The position numbers and the translations under genes were made by a program. Below the pieces are notes generated by a model. That model was not told the origin of the DNA, ran no database searches, and worked only from the letters and a program-made list of their open reading frames with translations. Positions 1-9,046 of a stretch of DNA of 64,000 bases are shown one piece after another. Position 1 is the stretch's first letter, and each line of letters opens with the position of its first letter. The stretch lies in the NCBI GenBank assembly GCA_963727845.1, contig CAVSHI010000003.1, positions 124,001 through 188,000 of the forward strand. The letters run 5' to 3'. This DNA comes from JBEKTW01 sp963727845. GTDB taxonomy: Bacteria > Bacteroidota > Ignavibacteria > UBA10030 > SZUA-254.

Positions 1-2260
1 TCTCGTTGTAGAACAACGAATCACCGGCACGGATTGTGAGCCAATTCTGCAAAGAATCTATGCTCGAAATGCCGTCAAAGGCGGCAATGAGTGAATCGAG
101 GAGCACATCTCTCCTTGCCGCGGCAGCGGCTGAAGTATCCCTCAAGTGAGCGCGGACCGAATCAAGGAGACGGCCCGTCGTCATCCCGTTGTACAGGTTT
201 GACCGCTTAAGCTGGAGGTAAAGCCGCGTTGTGTACAATCGACCATATCCCCGGCTATACTCGTTCCCCTCCTTTTCGCAGTTGCTCACCAGCTCCCGGA
301 GCAACGTCAGAACGGTGCGCGAAGGCATAATTTCAAGAGGGCTGGGTCCCGGCGGAATGAGAGGGCAAGAGATGTCGTAATCAAAGATCTCACCGTGGCG
401 TGCATTTTCGGTGATTCCCGCTTCATCCACTTCCGGTTTGCTGTGGGAAAAGAAGACTGCAACGCTGTCTCGCCCAAAGTCTACGTCGAGAAAGTGCGCG
501 AGGAAATAATCGTATGCGCTGTCGATTCCATACTCCTTCCCGCCCCAATTGGCCTTGTTCTGCCTTCCCCGCAAGAGGTGTCCGGCGCCGTAGAATATCA
601 CGCCTTTGTAATCGGGATGGTCTGTCAGCGCCTTCCTGATTGCCCTCGAGCTGATCTGATCCCGCTCGTGGGCAAAATAGTTGAATTTGGTTCGCTGGAA
701 CTCCAGATACTTTTTCCTGATCTCAGCGGTATCCCTTGTTTGCCCCCGGTCAAACGGCTTGTACGGCGGTACACCCTCGGGACCGATGATCTTAAAATCA
801 TACGGGTAAGTAGAGTCTTTCACATTGAGTCGCGCAACGCGGTCGAGGATGCGGTTGAGGATGGAGGTGTATTCGACAACATCGACGGAAATACCGCCGA
901 TCAAGTGACCCCATTCGGTCTCCAGTTTCAGCATGCTCGCCAGCCACGGCGCCGGATCGCCGTTGCGAATAGAACGCAACTTAAGCGCAAGCTCTTCGCT
1001 GTCGGCTTCCAGAAAGAGCATCAGCTTATGGGGAACTTCGATCCGGCCGTTCGCAGAGGCAGCACCTGCCCCCGCTTTTTGCTCCGCTTCAAGCGTATCA
1101 ACCCAACGGTTGAGCAACCCTGTCACCAGTCGCATAAACGCTCCATGTTCGTGGTATCCGTCGCCAATCATCACCACTTTCTTCCGGCAGAGATTGTCCA
1201 TCAGAATCGCGTTGAGGGAATCCAACGGGTGCGTGGCGATGCCGCTGATTAAACTCTGAGTGTCGACCGGAGGCGCATACGCGGAAAAGCAGCTTATGGC
1301 GACAGGTTGAGGATCGACCGAAATTGTTCGTACGAGAGTCCCCGTTTTAGTATCAACAACGGAGACGCAGTCGCCGCGCTGGCATCCGACATAGACATAC
1401 CTGCCATCGGCATCCATGGTGATTGCATTCGGCCCGGCTCCTACGCGGATTTTCTTTACGACCGATGAATTCGACAAATCGAGGACCGACAGCGTGGAAC
1501 CGATGACGTCGGCAACATACGCTAACTTACCATCGGGCGAAATCACAATGCCGCGCGGATTTTTCACACCGGATATCTTCCCGATCATAGAATCCGTTGC
1601 TACGTCCACCCTATCAATCTCGCTCAGCGTAACATTGTCCACATAGAGATACCGCCGGTCGGGGGACATTGCACACTCAATTGGCCTCCCTCCAATTGGA
1701 ATTCTCTTTTCAATAGATTGTGTCGCTGGATCGATGGTAAAGACAAACGGAGTGAATACCTGGCTTTGATAGATCTTCTCGCCGGCTTTCGGTTCGCAGA
1801 AAGGTCCGGTTCCTTCAGGCAGCTTCTTCACAATGCTGTCAGTGCGGGTATCCATGAACCAAAGCCCATCATCCGATGAATGGCTGATGAGGAGGTAGCG
1901 TGCGTTGGGCGTGAGCGTTAACTGGGACGGGTGCTCCCCGGCACTCACTCTCACAACGGTGTTTCCGGTTCGTAGATCAAACACCGTTACATCGTTCGAC
2001 GAGAAGTTTGCCACGTAGCCGCGATCCTGAATCGGCAAAATGGCAACGGCGGCGGTTCCCTTCCCGGCTTTTATTCTGCCGATGACACGGTTGGCCGCCG
2101 GATCGATCACCGTGACATGGTCTTCCGAAAGGTGGCTGACAAATAGGAGCGGCCGTTTCTGCGCGGCAGCAGCTTCCTGTTGTCCGCTTGATTGTTCCGC
2201 TTGGGCACAGAGAGAACTGCCGCTAAACAGGACAGCGAGAATCAACGTTGGTAAAATCAT
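1..2260 (-). CDS. Secreted YVTN beta-propeller protein with C-terminal Tiki/ChaN-like domain (partial, 3' end beyond window)
   Basis: An open frame runs from the ATG at 2260 to the left edge (753 codons in the window) with no stop. A GTG six bases upstream (2266) in the same frame, next to AGAGG, is an alternative start. Residues 1-20 are a signal peptide. Residues ~37-350 carry YVTN/NHL-type blades with repeated motifs such as VTVIDPAANRVIGRI, SPDRRYLYV and SPDGKLAYVADV. From about residue 360 a second domain begins with VVMIGDGYHEHGAF, followed by HERDQ (~residue 530) and GAGHL (~560). That pattern of spaced His residues and GxGH recalls the TIKI/TraB/ChaN/EreA-like superfamily (inference). 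The protein is probably periplasmic or surface-exposed. It lies 78 bp downstream of the next gene on the same strand and may be co-transcribed with it. The fusion is unusual and its substrate is unknown. Confidence 0.75.
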   Translation of the reverse strand, partial: MILPTLILAVLFSGSSLCAQAEQSSGQQEAAAAQKRPLLFVSHLSEDHVTVIDPAANRVIGRIKAGKGTAAVAILPIQDRGYVANFSSNDVTVFDLRTGNTVVRVSAGEHPSQLTLTPNARYLLISHSSDDGLWFMDTRTDSIVKKLPEGTGPFCEPKAGEKIYQSQVFTPFVFTIDPATQSIEKRIPIGGRPIECAMSPDRRYLYVDNVTLSEIDRVDVATDSMIGKISGVKNPRGIVISPDGKLAYVADVIGSTLSVLDLSNSSVVKKIRVGAGPNAITMDADGRYVYVGCQRGDCVSVVDTKTGTLVRTISVDPQPVAISCFSAYAPPVDTQSLISGIATHPLDSLNAILMDNLCRKKVVMIGDGYHEHGAFMRLVTGLLNRWVDTLEAEQKAGAGAASANGRIEVPHKLMLFLEADSEELALKLRSIRNGDPAPWLASMLKLETEWGHLIGGISVDVVEYTSILNRILDRVARLNVKDSTYPYDFKIIGPEGVPPYKPFDRGQTRDTAEIRKKYLEFQRTKFNYFAHERDQISSRAIRKALTDHPDYKGVIFYGAGHLLRGRQNKANWGGKEYGIDSAYDYFLAHFLDVDFGRDSVAVFFSHSKPEVDEAGITENARHGEIFDYDISCPLIPPGPSPLEIMPSRTVLTLLRELVSNCEKEGNEYSRGYGRLYTTRLYLQLKRSNLYNGMTTGRLLDSVRAHLRDTSAAAAARRDVLLDSLIAAFDGISSIDSLQNWLTIRAGDSLFYNE

Positions 2261-2338
2261 TTTCACAATGCCTCTTATCACTTTTTGAGGTCATGTCATA
2301 TCGAGCCCTCACCTTGCTTGCCGTTCAGCGCAGGCGAT

Positions 2339-4357
2339 TTATTTCTTCTTTAACATCCTTGAAAATTTCAACGTCACACCCTGCCGGCTTTCACGCTTCA
2401 CGAAGACCTCATAGTAGAGACCGGACGACACCTGGACAAAGAAATCATCTCCCGTGGTAACTGCGATTGAGCCCTCTTCAAACGGTCCGCCGGATCCCCG
2501 CGCAAGGCCGAAAATACCCTTGAGCCTCAGCCGTGATCGTGACGGACCCGAATTGCCGGTATTTATTATTCCGACTTTCCCGTTTAGAACGATCTTGGTT
2601 TGTCTCGGGGCCAATCTGACGCTGAAGACATCGTTGGAACCTCCGGTCTTGCTCTTCTTGGCCTCCATGGACTTGATGTGTGGCATATCAAACTCGCTTG
2701 GCTCGAGGGCAACGTTCGAAATGCGGATCTCGTCAATGATGCCGGGGAATTCCCGCACCGCCCAGCTGCCAACTGCGCGGCCCGCGGGCTCGGTCCCCAT
2801 ATAAAACTTTGGAGTATTTAAGTATTGGACTCCCCCACGAAATGCCGAACTGTCCCTTAACGCTCCATCCAGATACGTGAGCACAGCTGTAAGGGAGTCA
2901 CCGCTGGCAACGATCGTTTTGTACACCACCGCGATATGATGGAATACGTGTGCCGTGGGGATAGGAATTTCTGCAGTGGTAAAGCTGGCGCTAGGATGTG
3001 AGCGATAGTTAAAATGTTCCTTACCGCCGCTCCAAAACCCGAGTCCATAGCCTCCCCCGTTAGGCATTCCGTAATTACATAACAACGTCGCCCCCCCTTC
3101 CCCAGGTGAATTCACGGAACCGAATTGAAGTGTGTCCAATAAGAACCATACCTCGATGGTGAATTGCCCCGCCAACTGCAATGACGGTGAGTTGGGAAGA
3201 TCGACGTACGAGGTCAATCCATCGAAGTGGAGAGCAGATCCAAATTTACCCGCCACCCACCGGCAGTTATGAATCTGCCCGTCATTGTGGTACATAGAAG
3301 CGTCGTGAAGAATATTTCCGCTCCCTTCGTCGAAATGCCAAAGAGCAACGACCCTGGGGTCGACCCCTGACATTGGATGGTTGCTCGCAATGCGCGACAT
3401 CGCATATCCCGTTTGCCACAACCCCGTCGAAGCTGACAAGGCGCTGTACCAGAACTGAAAAGTACCGTCTCGAAACACCAGCGAACCCGTCGATACTGCC
3501 TCATCATCCCATGAACCCGTTGAACCCGGCACGAACACCGGGTTGTTTGCATATTTGGTCCAGTGTATGCCATCAGCAGATGTTACTTCGCCGATCCTGG
3601 ATGCACAACAGTACGATGTCAATGTTGCATCGTACAACATGTAAAACTTTCCACTCGCTTGGGCGACAGAAGGCTGGCCAACGCCAAGGGCATCCCACCC
3701 ACCCGCGCTCGCTTTCAAAACAGGGTTATTCGCGTACTTTATCCACGTAAGCCCGTCCGTAGACGTGGCAAGGCCGATGCTCCCGGTGCTGCCATCCGAC
3801 CCACCGTACCATAGAAAATACTTACTCCCGTCAAAGTACACATTCGGATAGGCTATCCCATTAGACTCCCACGTCCCACCTGCACCTTTCATTACGATCG
3901 GGTTGCCAGAGTACTTGGCCCAGGTCACACCGTCGACGGACGTTGCAACCCCAAACGTGTGCCCTCCGACACCATGCGCGAGGAAATACATTTTGTATCC
4001 CTCCTTGTCGCGAATGACGGATGGACCGCGCACGTCAGAATCGTAGGAACCCTCCGGATCGGGAGAAAGCGCCGGCCCGCCGGAATCAATGACCCAGTTC
4101 GCTCCGTTGGTCGAGCGCGCGTGGTAGATCGCAAAACTTGAGTTGTACGTTTCATTCTTGCCCGTGAACCACATATCGTAACGACCGTGCACACTGTCGT
4201 ACAGCACGGAAGGTTCCAACGCCAGCAAGAACTCTCCCGTATCTCTCAGCACCGGGTTATGCGGAGATCGCTGCCAGACAATCTGACTGATGGAACTGTG
4301 GGAAAAAACGAAGAGAAGAATGATCATGCATCTTGCCGCAAACAATGAATCTTTCAT
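2339..4357 (-). CDS. Secreted glycosidase-like five-bladed propeller protein with LamG domain
   Basis: The start at 4357 is preferred over the in-frame ATG at 4387. It gives MKDSLFAARC and a clean signal peptide (1-24) and is preceded by AAAGG. Residues ~25-325 contain repeated W-x3-NP(V/I) blocks such as WQRSPHNPVL, KYSGNPIV, KYANNPVL and KYANNPVF, together with YDMWFTG and YFLWYGG. These are hallmarks of the GH43/GH32/GH68/GH130-like beta-propeller fold. Residues ~335-545 form a concanavalin-A/LamG domain (VALWHFDEGSG, VEVWF, IDEIRISN). A beta-rich tail follows with no recognisable sorting signal. It is probably an extracellular or surface glycan-binding or glycan-cleaving protein. Catalytic acids cannot be assigned by eye, so enzymatic activity is uncertain. 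Confidence 0.8.
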   Translation of the reverse strand: MKDSLFAARCMIILLFVFSHSSISQIVWQRSPHNPVLRDTGEFLLALEPSVLYDSVHGRYDMWFTGKNETYNSSFAIYHARSTNGANWVIDSGGPALSPDPEGSYDSDVRGPSVIRDKEGYKMYFLAHGVGGHTFGVATSVDGVTWAKYSGNPIVMKGAGGTWESNGIAYPNVYFDGSKYFLWYGGSDGSTGSIGLATSTDGLTWIKYANNPVLKASAGGWDALGVGQPSVAQASGKFYMLYDATLTSYCCASRIGEVTSADGIHWTKYANNPVFVPGSTGSWDDEAVSTGSLVFRDGTFQFWYSALSASTGLWQTGYAMSRIASNHPMSGVDPRVVALWHFDEGSGNILHDASMYHNDGQIHNCRWVAGKFGSALHFDGLTSYVDLPNSPSLQLAGQFTIEVWFLLDTLQFGSVNSPGEGGATLLCNYGMPNGGGYGLGFWSGGKEHFNYRSHPSASFTTAEIPIPTAHVFHHIAVVYKTIVASGDSLTAVLTYLDGALRDSSAFRGGVQYLNTPKFYMGTEPAGRAVGSWAVREFPGIIDEIRISNVALEPSEFDMPHIKSMEAKKSKTGGSNDVFSVRLAPRQTKIVLNGKVGIINTGNSGPSRSRLRLKGIFGLARGSGGPFEEGSIAVTTGDDFFVQVSSGLYYEVFVKRESRQGVTLKFSRMLKKK

Positions 4358-4500
4358 ACTCCCGCACCTTTCTCCAGGATAAGACACACTGCTTTTTTAA
4401 TGGTAAGAAAGTGTCCTGCAAAAGTCAAACCACCGGTTCCATTCCGGAGATCAGAGTTGGAATGAGAAGTGGATTGGGTCACCTTCCGTGGATCGTGCTG

Positions 4501-5475
4501 CTAATACGCCGATGCAATCAGCATCAGAGCCAAAAAATATGAAGCGAACATGCCGGCAAGGTACTTCTTCGCACGAGAATTCGAGCCGCGGAATTCGTGC
4601 CAAACAAATACGCCCCAGGCAGCAGCAACCATCGGCGATGCTTGTCCGATCGCATACGAGATTGCCACGCCCACCAGACTGGCCGCGACAAAATTGAACA
4701 CCATCCCGATACTCCAGATCATCCCGCCGAGCAAACCGAATGCGTGATACGATGCCGGAGCGCTCCGGTAACCCGAAAAGCCGATCGGCTCGCCTAAGAG
4801 CGGCTTCTTCATCAAGTACGTATTGAAAAAGAAACAGCAGATGAAGGCTCCCAGAGTGAAGAAGACCGCTACCGTGTACGGTGTGAGCGGGTGACTTGCA
4901 GTCATTGCGCGCGTGACAAAAGGTGCAAACAAACCCATAAGCACACCGGAAACAACGCAGATGATAACTCCTTTTCGCGAGAGCTTTTGGTTCTGCCCTT
5001 GCAGCTCGCGATACGCCTTGCCGATCAATACAACGGCAATCACCGCCATCACGACACCGGCGCCAAGGAACAAGGCATTTCCTTTCGGCTGGATCGCATA
5101 ACTGAGGATGACTCCTTCGACGAGAGCAATACCGATGGAAATCGGAAAGGCAACGGCGAGTCCCGCAATGGCAATTCCCGCAATCAATAAAACGTTGGCG
5201 ATGTTGAAGATGAAACCTCCAATTGCGGCATACAGAATATTCATCGTGTCGGCGGATTGCACGTTCATGAGAAAGGCGTTTTCACCTCCGGCCACCGACC
5301 CCATCGTGAAGGCCAGCGCAAGTGCGGTCAAGAAAATACCCAGCGCGAAATCCCAGTAATATAACTCGAAGCGGTAATTCTTCATAAACTTGAAGGCATT
5401 CGCAAACGAGCCCCAGCAGAAAGTGCTGAGGACGGTCATTACGAGTGCGGCAGCAAACGTGGTCGGTACGAACAT
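4501..5475 (-). CDS. DMT/GRP-type sugar (or ureide-permease-like) transporter
   Basis: This 324-residue, very hydrophobic protein has about ten predicted transmembrane helices and almost no soluble part. Motifs such as TFCWGSFANAFKF near the N terminus, FELYYWDFALGI, GGFIFNIANVLL and GLAVAFPISIGIALVEGV match the bacterial drug/metabolite-superfamily branch related to glucose/ribose uptake (GRP), RhaT and plant ureide permeases. It starts 16 bp after the ribokinase stop on the same strand, so the two form an operon. Context therefore suggests import of ribose or a ribonucleoside-derived sugar, which rbsK phosphorylates. The substrate is inferred from the neighbour only. Confidence 0.8.
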   Translation of the reverse strand: MFVPTTFAAALVMTVLSTFCWGSFANAFKFMKNYRFELYYWDFALGIFLTALALAFTMGSVAGGENAFLMNVQSADTMNILYAAIGGFIFNIANVLLIAGIAIAGLAVAFPISIGIALVEGVILSYAIQPKGNALFLGAGVVMAVIAVVLIGKAYRELQGQNQKLSRKGVIICVVSGVLMGLFAPFVTRAMTASHPLTPYTVAVFFTLGAFICCFFFNTYLMKKPLLGEPIGFSGYRSAPASYHAFGLLGGMIWSIGMVFNFVAASLVGVAISYAIGQASPMVAAAWGVFVWHEFRGSNSRAKKYLAGMFASYFLALMLIASAY

Positions 5476-5491
5476 GGAGACTCCTCTACAT

Positions 5492-6418
5492 TCAATTCTT
5501 CAGTAATGCATCCACTTCGAAGCGCCTGGGCATCGAGGGCGCGGTGCCATGCCGGGTCACGGAAATTCCGGCGGCGGCGCATCCGAATCTGACAGCAGAG
5601 ACAAGGTTGAGTCCTTCGGAAAGCCCGATGGCCAGCGCCCCGTTGAACGCATCGCCGGCTCCCGTCGTCTCGACCACCGGACCGGCGTTGAGGGCGGGAA
5701 CGATGTCAGCAACATGAGCATTCTTTACGAACGCGCCTTTTTCCCCGAGAGTGATCACGACGTTCCGAACCCCGCGTGCAAGCAACACGTCGGCTGCGCG
5801 CTCTGCATCGCCGGCATCGGAAACGGCTATGCCGGTGAGTGCGGCCGCCTCGCTTTCATTCGGCGTGAGATAATCGCAGTGTTGATAAATGGAATTCGGG
5901 AGCGCGAAAGCCGGTGCAGGGTTCAAGATGGTCGGCACGCCGAGCCGGTGAGCGATTTCCAGCCCGTGCTCGACCACAGGGACGGGCAGCTCAAGCTGTG
6001 TCAGAAAAACTGATGATTCCGAGATGAGCGAAATCGCGCTGTCGACATCTTCAATGGTTAGCTGAAAACAAGCGCCCGGAACGACAATGATGCCGTTCTC
6101 GCCTTTGACATCATGCACGATAATTGCAGCAGCGCCCGTCGCATGTTCCGGGGTATCAAAGCAAAACCGGGAGTCGATATGCTCCTCTTTGTACGTTGTG
6201 CGCGCAAGATCGCCGAAAGGATCGTTACCGAGCTTGGTAATGAAACTCACCTTCCCACCAAGACGGGCTGCTGCAACCGCTTGATTCGAGCCCTTGCCGC
6301 CCGGTCCAAGCCGAAACTCCGACCCCATGATCGTTTGCCCCCATGCAGGCAGTTGAGACGTGCGGAATGCAAGGTCCGCAACGAAACTTCCCATGACGGT
6401 GACCCTCTTATCCGGCAT
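5492..6418 (-). CDS. rbsK: Ribokinase (PfkB family)
   Basis: This 308-residue PfkB-family sugar kinase phosphorylates ribose to ribose 5-phosphate with ATP in the cytoplasm. The N terminus has MGSFVADLAFRTSQLP. The substrate loop is GPGGKGSNQAVAAARLGG at residues 39-56. The C-terminal signature ETTGAGDAFNGALA (~250-263) carries the catalytic Asp and the anion hole. Its length is normal for ribokinase. The ATG at 6418 is preceded by AAGGA and by a near-perfect sigma70 promoter. It is the first gene of a two-gene operon with the transporter 16 bp downstream. Other PfkB substrates cannot be excluded, but the N-terminal GGKGxNQA loop is characteristic of RbsK. Confidence 0.92.
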   Translation of the reverse strand: MPDKRVTVMGSFVADLAFRTSQLPAWGQTIMGSEFRLGPGGKGSNQAVAAARLGGKVSFITKLGNDPFGDLARTTYKEEHIDSRFCFDTPEHATGAAAIIVHDVKGENGIIVVPGACFQLTIEDVDSAISLISESSVFLTQLELPVPVVEHGLEIAHRLGVPTILNPAPAFALPNSIYQHCDYLTPNESEAAALTGIAVSDAGDAERAADVLLARGVRNVVITLGEKGAFVKNAHVADIVPALNAGPVVETTGAGDAFNGALAIGLSEGLNLVSAVRFGCAAAGISVTRHGTAPSMPRRFEVDALLKN

Positions 6419-6444
6419 CGATTATCCTTAGAGTTAATGCCGAA

Positions 6445-6473
6445 ATAATAGCGATTTGATGGGAGATTGTCAA
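6445..6473 (-). promoter_or_regulatory. Sigma70 promoter of rbsK-transporter operon
   Basis: On the minus strand a consensus -35 TTGACA (6473-6468) is separated by exactly 17 bp from -10 TATTAT (6450-6445). It lies about 30 bases upstream of the rbsK ATG. Confidence 0.75.
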
Positions 6474-6492
6474 CTCGGCAGGATGCACAGGT

Positions 6493-6521
6493 TTGAACTT
6501 CGCATTTCAAACTTGTATATT
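6493..6521 (+). promoter_or_regulatory. Sigma70 promoter of the Ig-like lipoprotein gene
   Basis: The -35 TTGAAC (6493-6498), a 17-bp spacer and -10 TATATT (6516-6521) lie 48 bp upstream of the ATG at 6569. It is divergent from the rbsK promoter, with the two -35 boxes 19 bp apart. Confidence 0.7.
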
Positions 6522-6568
6522 GCATCCATTACTTCCCTGATGTGATTCAGAATATGCCAGGAGGATTT

Positions 6569-8230
6569 ATGATGCGAAAACAAACATGGTTGTTGGTGGC
6601 AGCATGTCTCTTTTCAATCACCTGTAAAGAGACTGACACGATCTATGAACCCGTCAATTCATTGACGGATCAGGCGGTGAAACCCGCCGTCATCTACACT
6701 TTTCCCGACGCAAACAGCATCGGTCCATACAGCGGTTTTTCTTCGACCATCACTGTTCGTTTCAATAAGCTTATGGATCTACCATCCCTCCAGCATGCCA
6801 TCCACTTCATTTCCACAGTCGGCGATTTGCTGCCGGATACCAGCTCCATTTCAATTAATCAGGGAGATGTGGCTTCGATTACTCCAATTCGGTCGAACCT
6901 TAACTATCCGCTCCTGTGGAAAGTGGGGCGAAGTTATATTCTTCGTATCGACTCGACCGCCAAAGACATCAACGGCAACAACCTGAGTCCATCGTTCGAG
7001 ATGCCTTTCACACCGGAGCCGTATTTTCGCGTAAAGACGTTCTCTCCCGTTTCAGGCGCGATAAACGTCAGCACGAATTCTCTCACGATGGCATTCAATG
7101 CATTGGTGGATACATCAACGTGGTCCCGGGTAATTATTTCCCCGCCGGTTGACGGATTGTGGCATTACGCATCCATCAGCGGAGGTCTTTATGATTCAAG
7201 CCAGATCATTTTCCAGAGCAGCCCCGGATTTGCCATCGGAACAACGTATACGATTTCAATCGGAAGCAAAGCTGTCGACAAGAATGGAGATCCACTGGCC
7301 GGTGGTTTTGTGACTTCATTCACTACTATTCCTTTCGCTGTGACCGGCACATCTCCCGCTAATGGAAGCATCAACTGGTCCACCTCATCACAGACAATTT
7401 CCGTATCTTTCAGTGATTCACTCGATACGTCAAAAGTTCAGACAGCATTTAGGATCAACCCGCCTATTGCAGGACAAATCTCAGAGTCATCAAACCTGCG
7501 AGTTTTGTATTTCGTCGCCTCGAACAACTTCCTGCCGGACACAATTTACACTGTAACAATCGACACCTCAATACGGTCGAGAGCGCAGGCAAGGATGCCT
7601 CAGCCGTACAGCTTTTCGTTCATGACAGGATCCGCATCCCCCTTTAGTGTGACTGGCACAAATCCTGGTAATGGCGATACGACCGTGCTTCCTGGAAATG
7701 TCGTTACCATCTATTTCAGCACCACTCTCGACTCTGCGAGCGTTCGGAATGCCATTAGCATTGCACCACCTGTAACCGGACTTATTTCATTCCCTCAACC
7801 CAACGCTCTCTCTTTTTCCCCACTCAGGCTCTCGCTCTCGACCCACTACACGGTCACTATTGCAAGCTCGATCGCCTCAACGAGCGGCATCTCTCTTGGA
7901 TCGCCCTACACTTTCACCTTCGCGACAGTACCATTTGAAGTGACACAGTCCTATCCCAGCAACGGTTTAACGCAGGTTTCAACAGCACAATACATAGATA
8001 TATATACGACCGATGCCATAGATACGAGCACTGTGCGTAGTGCATTTAGCATAACGCCTGCTGTCGGCGGAAGCTTTCCTGCTTGGAATGAATCTGACTT
8101 TTATTTCGTTCCTTCGACAACACTGCAGCCATACACAATATACACCGTGACAATTTCACCGGCGCTGCATTCGAAATCGGGAGTCCCGTTAGCCTTGCCT
8201 TATTCATTTACTTTTGCGACAGGGGACTGA
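6569..8230 (+). CDS. Secreted protein/lipoprotein with five Big_5 (SbsA-type) Ig-like domains
   Basis: The open frame begins at a GTG at 6542, but the ATG at 6569 (MMRKQTWLLV) follows AGGAGG by four bases and is the likely start, giving 553 residues. A short hydrophobic signal ends at a Cys (LFSITC, C19), so the product is probably a lipoprotein, although the lipobox is not ideal. The rest is five Ig-like units of about 100 residues. Each opens with a P-x-(N/S)-G motif, for example TFSPVSGAINV, GTSPANGSINW, GTNPGNGDTTV and SYPSNGLTQV. Each closes with TYTVTI plus F(T/S)F-type strands. These match the Big_5 family found in S-layer and cell-surface proteins. A structural or adhesive role is inferred. 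Confidence 0.82.
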   Translation: MMRKQTWLLVAACLFSITCKETDTIYEPVNSLTDQAVKPAVIYTFPDANSIGPYSGFSSTITVRFNKLMDLPSLQHAIHFISTVGDLLPDTSSISINQGDVASITPIRSNLNYPLLWKVGRSYILRIDSTAKDINGNNLSPSFEMPFTPEPYFRVKTFSPVSGAINVSTNSLTMAFNALVDTSTWSRVIISPPVDGLWHYASISGGLYDSSQIIFQSSPGFAIGTTYTISIGSKAVDKNGDPLAGGFVTSFTTIPFAVTGTSPANGSINWSTSSQTISVSFSDSLDTSKVQTAFRINPPIAGQISESSNLRVLYFVASNNFLPDTIYTVTIDTSIRSRAQARMPQPYSFSFMTGSASPFSVTGTNPGNGDTTVLPGNVVTIYFSTTLDSASVRNAISIAPPVTGLISFPQPNALSFSPLRLSLSTHYTVTIASSIASTSGISLGSPYTFTFATVPFEVTQSYPSNGLTQVSTAQYIDIYTTDAIDTSTVRSAFSITPAVGGSFPAWNESDFYFVPSTTLQPYTIYTVTISPALHSKSGVPLALPYSFTFATGD

Positions 8231-8255
8231 GGCACAGCAGAAATTCCCGCCCGCC

Positions 8256-9032
8256 TCATATCACAACCTTCGGGTACAGCCAGGCGCTGAGAATCGACAT
8301 GAGCAGCGCTACGACAGCGAGCACGCCAATATCGAAGCCCACTCCCTCGGTGCCGCCCGAAAGCATGAGCACGCGCAATCCATCCACCATGTAGCTTAAC
8401 GGATTTACGTTCGCCGCGACCTGAAGCCAGCCGGGCATGATGGAGATCGGGTAAATGGCGTTGGAGGCGAAGAATAACGGCAGGGTGATAACCTGGCCTA
8501 TGCCCATGAACCGCTCCCTGGTTTTCACAATTGAAGCGATGATCATGGAAAGGCCGGTAAAGAAGCTCGCGCCCAGCACGACAATGACGACCACACCAGC
8601 AATTGACCAGGCAGTGAGGTGCAATTGAATGTTGAGGATGAGGGCGAAAAGAAAAACGATCAGCGCCTGGCTCAACCCCCGGATCCCGGCAGAGATCATT
8701 TTACCCCAGACCAGGGCCAGGCGAGGCGTGGGCGTGACCAGCAGCTTCTGTAATATGCCCGTGTCGCGGTCCATGATGATATACAGACCATAGAAAATAG
8801 CCACAAAGACAACCGACTGCGTGAGAATCCCCGGCACGATGAACTGGAGGTAGGTCAATCCCGGTGTCGGTATTGCCCGCACTTTGCTGAGAGCCTCGCC
8901 GAAGATACCGAGCCACAAGAGAGGCTGTACCGCACGGGAGATAAGTTCCGTGGGATCATGGAGGAGTTTCCTCGTTTCCATCTCCGCGAGGACATACGAT
9001 TTTTTGATCGTCTGCAACAGATAGTGAATCAT
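8256..9032 (-). CDS. ABC-2 type transporter permease (DrrB-like)
   Basis: This 258-residue integral membrane protein has six predicted helices. It carries the ABC2_membrane signature: EMETRKLLHDPTELISRAVQPLLWLG at the N terminus (read in parts), QFIVPGILTQSVVF, DRDTGILQKLLVTPTPR (the cytoplasmic coupling helix) and NPLSYMVDGLR near the end. This is typical of daunorubicin-resistance and other drug or polysaccharide exporters. It starts 14 bp after the corrected end of the ATPase gene (9047), so the pair forms one operon encoding a two-component exporter. The substrate is unknown. Confidence 0.88.
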   Translation of the reverse strand: MIHYLLQTIKKSYVLAEMETRKLLHDPTELISRAVQPLLWLGIFGEALSKVRAIPTPGLTYLQFIVPGILTQSVVFVAIFYGLYIIMDRDTGILQKLLVTPTPRLALVWGKMISAGIRGLSQALIVFLFALILNIQLHLTAWSIAGVVVIVVLGASFFTGLSMIIASIVKTRERFMGIGQVITLPLFFASNAIYPISIMPGWLQVAANVNPLSYMVDGLRVLMLSGGTEGVGFDIGVLAVVALLMSILSAWLYPKVVI

Positions 9033-9046
9033 GGCATTATTATTTG

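Noticed and set aside
395..1252. 285-residue plus-strand open frame at the left edge
   Set aside because: It is the antisense of the YVTN/Tiki-like gene, which is open through position 1 on the minus strand with clear motifs and a signal peptide.
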